NCBI RefSeq assembly: GCF_018294505.1 | Contig: NC_057810.1 | Location: forward strand, 707,621,859-707,685,858 | Source of the DNA: Triticum aestivum | Lineage: Eukaryota > Streptophyta > Magnoliopsida > Poales > Poaceae | Direction: 5' to 3' | DNA length: 64,000 nt | In this document: positions 56,690 through 64,000 of the stretch, in pieces | Layout: every line of letters begins with the position of its first letter | Numbering within the stretch: position 1 is the first letter of the stretch | Translations under genes and position numbers: made by a program | The notes under the pieces: model-generated | The model's database searches: none | Seen by the model: only the letters and a program-made list of their open reading frames with translations | What the model was told of the DNA's origin: nothing

Positions 56690-57160
56690 TACGGGGACAA
56701 TCCCAAGAAAGAGGAATTATGCCTTGTGGACACTGGCACCACAAACTCCATACTGAGGGAGATGAAATATTCCAAACTCTAAAAAAGATGAATGGAGATA
56801 TTCTAACTATCGTTGGACGCGATACAGTGATTGTTGATACTGGACGTGCCATATTCACCCTCCCAAGTGGTACACAAGTGAAAATTGAGGATGCTTTATT
56901 GTATCCTGATTCTTCACGTACCCTGATCAGTTATCGAGATATTCGTAAAAATGGTTTTCACATTGAAACCCATGAAGACAACAAAGAGGAGTATCTACTC
57001 TTTACTAAAGATCACGGATATGACAAAAAGGTACATGCGAAAATTCCGTCTCTATCGTCTGGTTTGTACTATACGTACATCAAACCCGTGAAACATGTTG
57101 CATACAAAGTAATTTTTAGAATGTTAACGCATTCCAAACCTGGCATGATCACCTAGGCCA
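56690..57160 (+). pseudogene. Copia pol, protease part
   Basis: Coding sequence starts after a TTTTATATAG word near 56690. A protease motif LVDTGTTNS lies near 56730. A frameshift at about 56770 leads into the frame at 56719-57156 (IVGRDTVIVDTG, LSSGLYYTYIKP). It precedes the integrase zinc finger directly. Confidence 0.8.
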
Positions 57161-58703
57161 TCCCGGAATCGGGATGTTGAGAAAAATTATTAGCAATTCC
57201 ATTGGTCATAATTTGCTTGAGTCAAAAATTTCTCAATCTTTAGATTTTGTGTGCACATCTTGTGCCACAGGAAAGCTAATTTTGAGGCCCTTGCACCTCA
57301 AAATACAAGCTGAACCACTTCGGTTCCTTGAACGTATTCAAGGAGACATTTGTGGTCCCATTCAACCATTATCTGGACCTTTCAGGTATTTCACGGTTTT
57401 GATTGACGCATCTACACGATGGTCACACGTGTGTCTTCTATCCACACGAAACCATGCATTTTCCAAGATAATGAGGCAAGCCATTAAGTTGCAAGCCCAT
57501 TATCCTGAAAGTCGAATTAAATCAATTCGAATGGACAATGCCGCGGAATTCACCTCACGTGCTTTCAATGATTATTGCATGGCTTTGGGGGTTGAAGTTC
57601 AGCACTCTATTCCATATGTCCATACACAAAATGGTTTGGCTGAATCACTAATTAAGAGGATCAATCTCATTGCAAGACCTTTGTTGACAAATTGCAACTT
57701 TCCAACCACTTGTTGGGGCCACGCTGTTTTACACGCTGCTGACTTGATACAATTAAGGTCAACTGCATATCAGAGTTCTTCCCCTCTGGAATTGGTACGT
57801 GGAAATCCACCTAGCATTTCCCATCTGCGTAAGTTCGGATGTGCTGCATACATCCCGATCTCACCACCACAGTGGGCATATATGGGCCCACACAAGAAGT
57901 TGGGGATCTATGTGGGGTACAAATCGTCGTCGATTATCAAGTACCTGGAACCCCTGACTGGGGATCTATTCCCAGCCCATCACGCTAATTGCATATTTAA
58001 TGAGGAACATTTTTTGGCATTAGGGGGAGATTTCAAGTACCAGAAAGAATGCCCGGAAATTGATTGGAATGTTCATGCCATTTCATCATCTGATCCACGT
58101 ACCCAAGAGACCAAACTTCAAGTTCAGAAGATTATTAATTTGCAACATCTTGCAAATAATCTACCAGATTCATTTACTGATATGAAAGATGTTACAAAAT
58201 CCTTAAATCCAGCCAGAAACGCGCCAGAAAGAGTGGAGGTACCAATAAAAACCACTCAACTCCCTATTTCTAAAAAGAGGGGGAGTAGTACGACCTCTGA
58301 CCTGGAGCATGCTTCTAGCAAGCAGCAAAGGAAATTGAGGATAAAAACCTCAGAGTCAGTAAATGCATGTCAACTCAACATTGGCAAACACCTGATGGGT
58401 AGTATACACCCAGTGGAAGGGCAACCTCTACAACCCAGCTCCAGTGTGCACAAACTGGCTGGGATATCGGAACACCCAAACTCAATCGTATTGGGAAATC
58501 ACGAAGAGTCACTAGGGGTGCAGAAAATTTTCATCAACTATGTTGATTCTGGTGAATCATTTGACCGTAAGACTACGACTGTCGACATATGTTTTGCTGA
58601 AAAGATTGCAGATACCCTTCTCACTGATCATGATCCAAGGTCTATCATTGAGTGCCAAAAGCACTCCGACTGGCCTAAATGGAAGGATGCAATCCAAGCA
58701 TAA
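57161..58703 (+). pseudogene. Copia pol, integrase part
   Basis: A HDHLGHPG zinc-finger half precedes CTSCATGKL near 57255. The catalytic core has GDICGP near 57345, RMDNAAEF near 57530 and a final acidic residue in NGLAESLIKR near 57640. The C-terminal Copia region (KFGCAAYIPI, YVGYKSSSIIKYLEP) and a long linker follow. The 509-codon frame is open, but a TAA at 58701 and a frame change near 58700-58770 separate it from the reverse transcriptase. Confidence 0.88.
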
Positions 58704-60003
58704 ATTGCCTCGCTTAACAAAAGAAAGGTATTCACTAAAGCAATACCTACACCTCCCAATGTTTCCCCTGTGGGATTCAAATGGGTTTTCCTCCGGAAAC
58801 GGAATGAGAACAATGAGGTGGTGAGATATAAAGCAAGGCTTGTAGCACAAGGTTTCATACAGAAACCCGACATTGATTTCACTGAAACATATTCACCAGT
58901 AATGAGTGCAACCACTTTGCGATATCTTATATCCTTGGCAGTGCAAAAGACTATCTATGCAGTCGATGGACGTCGTGGCCGCATATATTTACGAGTCACC
59001 GGATCCAGACATATATATGAAGGTTCCTGATGGAATTCCTGTCCCGAATAAAAGTGCAAAATGCAACATGTATTGTGTAAAGTTGAATAAGTCATTATAT
59101 GGCTTAAGACAGTCAGGACGGATGTGGTACAACCGACTCCGCGAGTTCCTTCTTCAGAAAGGTTATTCCAGTGGTGTTGATTGCCCATGTGTTTTCATCA
59201 AGAAGTTCTCTATAGGATTTTGCATCATTTTTATGTATGTTGATGATCTCAACATCATTGGCAACACACCAGACATTGATGAAGCACGCAATCACCTGAC
59301 GATGGAATTTGAGATGAAGGATTTGGGTAAGACCAAATTTTTCTTAGGTATTCAACTTCAGCACATTCCCTCGGGAATCATGGTACACCAAGCTGCCTAT
59401 ATCCAAAAAATATTGGAGAAATTCAATATGGACAAATCATATCCATCTAAAACTCCCATGGTGGTTCGATCTCTAAACGCAGAGAAAGATCCGTTCAGAC
59501 CAAGGGATGATGGAGAAGAGGTGTTGGGACCTGAAGTTTCATACCTCAGTGCCGTTGGAGCACTTATGTATCTTGCAAATTGCACAAGACTAGATATTGC
59601 ATTTGCAGTGGATCTACTTGCTAGACATAGCGCAGCTCCCACCAAATGTCATTAGTCTGGAGTGAAGAATATCTTTTGGTATCTACAAGGCACAAAGGAT
59701 CTTGGCCTATTTTTCCCGTTCCAGAAAAATCAAGACTCTGATATGATTGGATATGTAGATGCCGGCTATTTGTCTGATCCCCATAATGCCAAATCACAGT
59801 CCGGCTTCGTGTTCCTACATGATGGCACTGCTATATCATGGAAGTCTTTAAAACAGACTCTGGTGGCAACATCTACCAATCATTCTGAAATAATTTCATT
59901 ATTTGAAGCAACATGCGAATGTGTATGGCTTCGCAGAGTGATAAACCACATACAACAGTCATGTGGAATTGGTTCGATAGAATCACCAACCATTATCTAT
60001 TAA
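58704..60003 (+). pseudogene. Copia pol, reverse transcriptase and RNase H part
   Basis: Segments are 58770-58990 (GFKWVFLRKRN, KARLVAQGF), 58906-59655 (catalytic FMYVDDLNIIG near 59230, KFFLGIQLQ) and 59662-60003 (RNase H: YVDAGYLSDPHNAKSQSG, SWKSLKQ). Frame breaks occur near 58970 and at a TAG at 59653. The RNase H ends early at a TAA at 60001, but relics continue to about 60150. Confidence 0.87.
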
Positions 60004-60450
60004 GACAATGCGGACTGTGTTGCACAGATACATTAAGAGTAATATTACTAAGCATATTTCTCCTAAGTGGTTTTTCCCCATGATCTTTAGCAAAGCGGGG
60101 AAATAAACGTCTTGCAAATTAAATCATGCGAAAATCTTGCTAATTTATTTATCAAGTCTCTACCAAATTCTACGTTCTAGAAATATGTCTCTACCAAATT
60201 CTACGTTCTAGAAATATGTTCATGAAATTGGTATGCGACGACTTCGGGACTTGCAAGCATCAGGGGGAGTCTCTTCTTGAGATATCGTTGTTCAAACAGC
60301 ACATTACGCTATCTCTCTTTGTGAGTATATGTTTCAGGATCTCATCAAAGATTTTATGAAGAACTTTTGGAGAAGAATCTTTTGAGATGATAGAGCTTTC
60401 CGGTCAATCGTGAAGATGATTCTACATGGTCAAGCGTAGATTAGGAGGTG

Positions 60451-60651
60451 TGTTGAAATTAATTCTGTAATTAAGGGAAACCTACCCTTGCCCAACGGAC
60501 AAGCGGTTGCACCGCACGGACGTCTGTGTCCCTGGCAACCGATGCATCTCCCTGGAACCGACGCCTCCTCTGGGTCGTCGTGTCTCTCCAGGAGATGTAT
60601 AAGCGCCCTGTAACCATCGTCAAGAGGAATTGATCATTTTGATTTCGAACA
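60451..60651 (+). repeat. 3' LTR of the third Copia
   Basis: TGTTGAAATTAATTCTG to TTTTGATTTCGAACA, 201 bp, next to the TSD ATTAT. Confidence 0.9.
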
Positions 60652-60656
60652 ATTAT

Positions 60657-61212
60657 TCCTATGCATTTTCAAAGATTTGCCATGATTGCAACATGGAGAA
60701 TTGCCATCCTAAAAAAACTGTAAAAATTGGCATGCTCAGAATTTGCCATCCTGGCAAGGAAATTGTCATACTACATCAACAACAACAAAAAGTGAAAACT
60801 ACCATGCTCAAGAAACAGAAATGCCATCCCTAATGTGTTCGCTTAGATTGCCATCTTAATGTGTGTGGAGCAAATGCTTTAGAATTCGCGCGCTCTAAGG
60901 GCGTTCGCTCGGAAATGCTGAAAATCAGTGAACGCTAACAATCTGACGTAAGCATTTAGGTTTCTTTTTTACCGGGTGCAGGTCCCTAGCCTGTCATAGG
61001 AGTATAAGGTTAGCATTTGGGGAAAAAAAATAGTTTGGCCCATACTGTACCATGACAAACCTCACACATATACCTCCAGTGATGGTAAATATGTTTACGG
61101 CATACAAAGCATCTTGATAAGTTGTTTCGTATAGAAATGTTACGCACACATAGCACTGGAAAATATATTCTTCTCTTGAGTTTCCAGCAAAGATAATGAT
61201 ATAGTTTAAAAA
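60657..61212. other. No gene recognised
   Basis: AT-rich sequence with recurring TTGCCATCC words near 60675-60850. No transposon ends were resolved. Confidence 0.4.
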
Positions 61213-61945
61213 TAATTGGTACCCTGATATACACATCCTCAAAATTGCATGTACAAGTTGGACATTAGCACTTCCAGCTTATTGCTTCACTGTCAAAAGC
61301 TTATAAACTTAAGCAGTATGGGCACAGTTGAGAAAGTTACCGCCACAATAAACAAAGAGCCCCCTGAACAAAGTGCAACCGGAGAAACCTCACTCCACTC
61401 AGTACATTCACAAGCACAAACAAAAACATTCTTCATCAAACAAACAAGTGCAATAAACATCACGGGGACGAAGTACGCTTTGACAAAAATAAATTACTGT
61501 CATAACCACCTGTCCATGTCACAGAACGGTTGTATGGACAAGTAGTATGGATAATTGGTACTCTGATATACACGTCCTCAAAATTGTATGGGTAAGTTGG
61601 ACATCATCAGGCACAACAGTTCCAGCTTATCGCTTCACTGTCAAAAGCTTACAAACTTGACCAGTATGGGGAAAATTGACAAAGTTACCGCCACAAAAAG
61701 CAAAGTGGCCAAGTCCACAGTACATAAACCAGACCCCTGAACAGCATGCAAACGGAGAACCTCACAATCAGTACTTCCACAAGCACAAACAAAAGTTGAA
61801 AGCAAACACAACATTCTTCATCAAACCAAGGCTCAAAAAAACCATTCTTCATCAAACCAAGTGCACCAACACCATTACCAGGAAGAAGTACGCTTAGACA
61901 CAATTACATCAAGTCAAAACCACTGGTCCATGACACACAACGGAT
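61213..61945. repeat. Local tandem duplication, two units of about 330 and 390 bp
   Basis: 61213-61545 and 61553-61945 share, in order, AATTGGTACYCTGATATACAC, TCCAGCTTAT, AAAGTTACCGCCACA, CAAGCACAAACAAAA, CATTCTTCATCAAAC and AAGTACGCTT. The second unit has small insertions. It lies 3' of the gene at 62090-63758. Open frames inside it have no recognised product. Confidence 0.8.
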
Positions 61946-62089
61946 CAAGACACGCACGCAACAAACCATTTATTTCTACATGGTTATCTGCTCTTGCAGG
62001 CAGTTCCCAGTTACCACAACCAGAGTGCTCACGACAAGTGCACACGCATCTGCACTAATGAACAGAGCAGCACATGGCCATTACCCCCA

Positions 62090-63758
62090 TCACATCTTCT
62101 GATAGGCAAGCACCCGATAGGCAATCCCTTTCATGACCACACCACCAACGACAATAGGACAACCCACCTTGTAAGCCAAATCAAGCAGGTTAGCCACCCT
62201 TTCAGACCACACAACCTCAAGCCTGCCAAAAAGAAAAAGAAAAATTACATTAAGGCGCCACCCTTTCAGACAACACAAGCTCAACCAATCATAATAATTA
62301 ATCATTCGAGTAGTCATAAACACTATACTCCCTCCCGTAAAGAAATATAAGAATGTTTAGCTTACTCTTATATTTTCTTTACAGAGGGATTAAAATGGAA
62401 GTTGTTGTAGCTTTTACCTGAAGTTTCTAAACTCTCTTGTCACATCATCATAACGTGCCCGCTGGAACTGGTACCAGTCTCTGGCGCTCTACAATTCAAC
62501 AAGGTAAAAGAAGATTAGAAGGTAGTGACCAAGATTTAGCCTTGGTATCCTTGCATGTCATTGTAGGATAAAGGGGAACAAAAATATCACGAGACACTAT
62601 TTGCAGTGCTAAAAGCTCTTGAAATCATAGACCTGATGAGTTCAGATATTACACTAAGTCGAAAACTTTCAACAAACAGCTGCAAAAAACATTTATAGGG
62701 GAGCATTCCTGACTGTTGGTACTGCAATGTCAGATCTTTGACTGTTAGTGCTCTAATTTTCAGATCTTACAAAACTTACGCCGTACAAGGGATACAATGT
62801 GCAATCATCCCAAATCAAGTTGCCGATTAACACTAGCAGTCAGAATTTAGTGTGCCTCTCGTTCAAATCTGTGAATTGACCAACTGATGAATGACTAAAA
62901 TAAGTATCTGCGCACCAGCCTCATGCAAAGGCAAAACGAGAAGAGCTTTCATGACAACGCAAATGGTTGTCAAGTTAGAATGATCTGTAACAGCGAGCAC
63001 GTCAGCCACATCAAAGGCAAAAAAGGGAAGAGCTTTCATTCATGACAATAACAAATGTTTTCAAGTTAGAATGGTCTGCAACAGCGAATCAACCACGTCA
63101 AAGGCAAAAAGGCGTGAGAATAACAAATGTTTTGAGAGCCACATCATGTAAAATTCTGCCAACAAGGATTAGCCAATAAAGAACTCACATATGCATCAGA
63201 GCGTAATTTGTAACGGCGAAGGCAAGGGAAAACTCTAAGTTCGGGAAGACTACATACCCAAAGAAGGTTAGCGTGGGTATGGTATGTGTTTGTGCTTTTT
63301 ACTCTGGAGCCTCTCTTGCAAGAAAGGAACTAGGGATAAACAACCATGAAATTGGCCACCTATGACTACGAATCTACTGGTCTTTTGGGGCAGATTAATT
63401 CAATGTCAAATCGATTAGCTAGCGAGGATTCAAGCAACAGCACAAGGGCAAGACTTGAATATGGCAAGGGCGGGCGAAACTTGTGGTCTCAGCGACAGCG
63501 AAGGGTCGAGATCCGGAGTTGGGGAATCCAAGAGATCACCCATCTATTGGTCGATTTGCTCTACCGACTCCAACTAGTGATTTAATTGAGGGAGCGCGGT
63601 GTGCAGGAGGAGGAGCATACCTCGAGCCGAGAAACGGACGGCGGCGGAACGCTAGGGTCCGATGGGAGCCGGAAAGCAGCAGGGGTGGGGGGCGACGGGA
63701 GCCGGGCAGCAGCAGAGGTGGGGATCCGCAACTTCGCGGCCAGGTTGCGCAGCGCCAT
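62090..63758 (-). CDS. Small predicted mitochondrial protein, three-exon gene
   Basis: Exon 1 is 63758-63621 (46 codons), ending at a GAG/GTATGC donor. Exon 2 is 62488-62418 (71 nt), after TTGAATTGTAG and before GTAAAAGC. Exon 3 is 62222-62090, after TTTTTGGCAG and ending in TGA. Phases fit exactly and give about 113 residues. The N-terminus is rich in Arg, Ala and Ser and lacks acidic residues, like a mitochondrial presequence (MALRNLAAKLRIPTS). The middle is charged (DWYQFQRARYDDV). The C-terminus has a hydrophobic Gly-rich segment (CPIVVGGVVMKG) that may span a membrane. The start at 63758 follows an AACCCTAG leader; an in-frame ATG at 63929 is less likely. The family is not recognised. 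This appears to be an intact gene. Confidence 0.7.
62328..62389. mobile_element. Stowaway MITE within intron 2
   Basis: CTCCCTCCCGTAAAGAAATATAAGA and the inverted CTTATATTTTCTTTACAGAGGGA form a hairpin. TA lies at the left end. It occupies a third of the 195-bp intron between exons 3 and 2 of the gene at 62090-63758. Confidence 0.8.
62922..63140. repeat. Imperfect tandem repeats, about 90 bp, in intron 1
   Basis: AAAGGCAAAA, AAGAGCTTTCAT, CAAATGGTTGTCAAGTTAGAATG and CTGYAACAGCGA recur in order two to three times with small indels. Confidence 0.7.
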
Positions 63759-64000
63759 GGATTGCCGGCCGGGCGTGGGTGGGATGCGGCTAGGGTTTGG
63801 GTTAGGCGTCTCTCGTCTTGTCTTCTCTCTGCCGACGAAGGCTTCCCACCAGCGCTCTTTTACGCCTTCCCACCACCGCAGAACGCGTGCCCTCGTCGAC
63901 CGGGCCGGGCTGGGCCGGACCAGGCTCATTCACCCACGCCCATGATGTTTGGAGCCCGACCGAGGAGGAGATATTTTCTTTGTCTTTGTCTTTGTCTTTT
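63759..64000 (-). promoter_or_regulatory. Probable 5' leader and promoter region of the small mitochondrial-protein gene
   Basis: On the minus strand this is GC-rich sequence with CTAACCCAAACCCTAGCC about 30 bases before the start codon, a common plant leader motif. No TATA box was assigned. A TTTGTCTT repeat marks the right window edge. Confidence 0.4.

Larger units (their letters stand above)
52480..60651 (+). mobile_element. Copia retrotransposon with 201-bp LTRs, full length but degenerate
   Basis: Flanked by the perfect TSD ATTAT (52475-52479 and 60652-60656). The LTRs are 201 bp each and differ at about 13 positions. The order is leader, gag (53901-54949), pol (56690-60003), 3' region and polypurine-like AGGAGGTG at 60443-60450. 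It belongs to a different Copia lineage from the two BARE1-like elements. Insertions inside it are MITEs in the leader and a Helitron-like element between gag and pol. Stops and frameshifts show that it is inactive. Confidence 0.92.

Noticed and set aside
62922..63140. CRISPR-like direct repeats
   Set aside because: Eukaryotic nuclear DNA. Units of about 90 bp are imperfect and lack uniform short repeats with unique spacers.

Overview
The window reads as nuclear DNA of a Triticeae grass (wheat, goat-grass or barley group). The main evidence is BARE1/WIS/Angela-like Copia elements with LTRs of about 1.7 kb, Gypsy LTRs of Triticeae type, short Stowaway MITEs flanked by TA, a CACTA element with CACTACTAGGG ends, LINE relics, and plant-type spliced genes. 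Two runs of N (417 and 10 bases) show that it comes from a draft assembly. Family names are from memory; insertion boundaries are read from termini and target-site duplications (TSDs) in the sequence itself.

Bases 1-22.4 kb are a nest of transposons. A TIR element carrying a KEE/SPPP-repeat gene fragment (21401-22396) was hit by a minus-strand Gypsy LTR. That LTR was in turn hit by a second Gypsy LTR (ends at 1382) and by a plus-strand Copia (1604-20509, TSD CGGGG). The Copia later received a second, minus-strand Copia in its 5' LTR (2720-11406, TSD AGAGG) and a CACTA element in its integrase (14759-16084, TSD TAA). The CACTA element contains a 5S rRNA-like segment.

Bases 23.2-26.75 kb hold one minus-strand pseudogene that resembles the N-terminal part of Ulp1-protease-associated (DUF1985/PMD-like) genes. 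Its exons are split by three independent insertions, each with a duplicated target: a 250-bp MITE, a 1.14-kb non-LTR retroposon and a 1.1-kb TIR element carrying an AP2/ERF-like gene. Removing one TSD copy restores the frame at all three joins. A further retroposon lies upstream (26942-27577).

Bases 28-32 kb are a tandem duplication whose two copies carry different MITE histories. From 32.4 to 41.2 kb the sequence is gene-like: an intact single-exon gene of unknown function (32375-33034), a truncated FANCJ/BRIP1-type helicase pseudogene (34.2-35.9 kb), a possible subtilase-propeptide fragment and a two-exon hypothetical gene on the minus strand (40311-41126).

Bases 43.9-52.1 kb hold LINE relics, very short LINE tails, a Gypsy LTR with 47-bp internal repeats and a Gypsy integrase remnant. 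Bases 52480-60651 are a third, short-LTR (201 bp) Copia of another lineage, with TSD ATTAT, interrupted between gag and pol by a Helitron-like element. The right end (62.1-63.76 kb, minus strand) holds a compact three-exon gene, apparently intact, encoding a predicted mitochondrial protein of about 113 residues.
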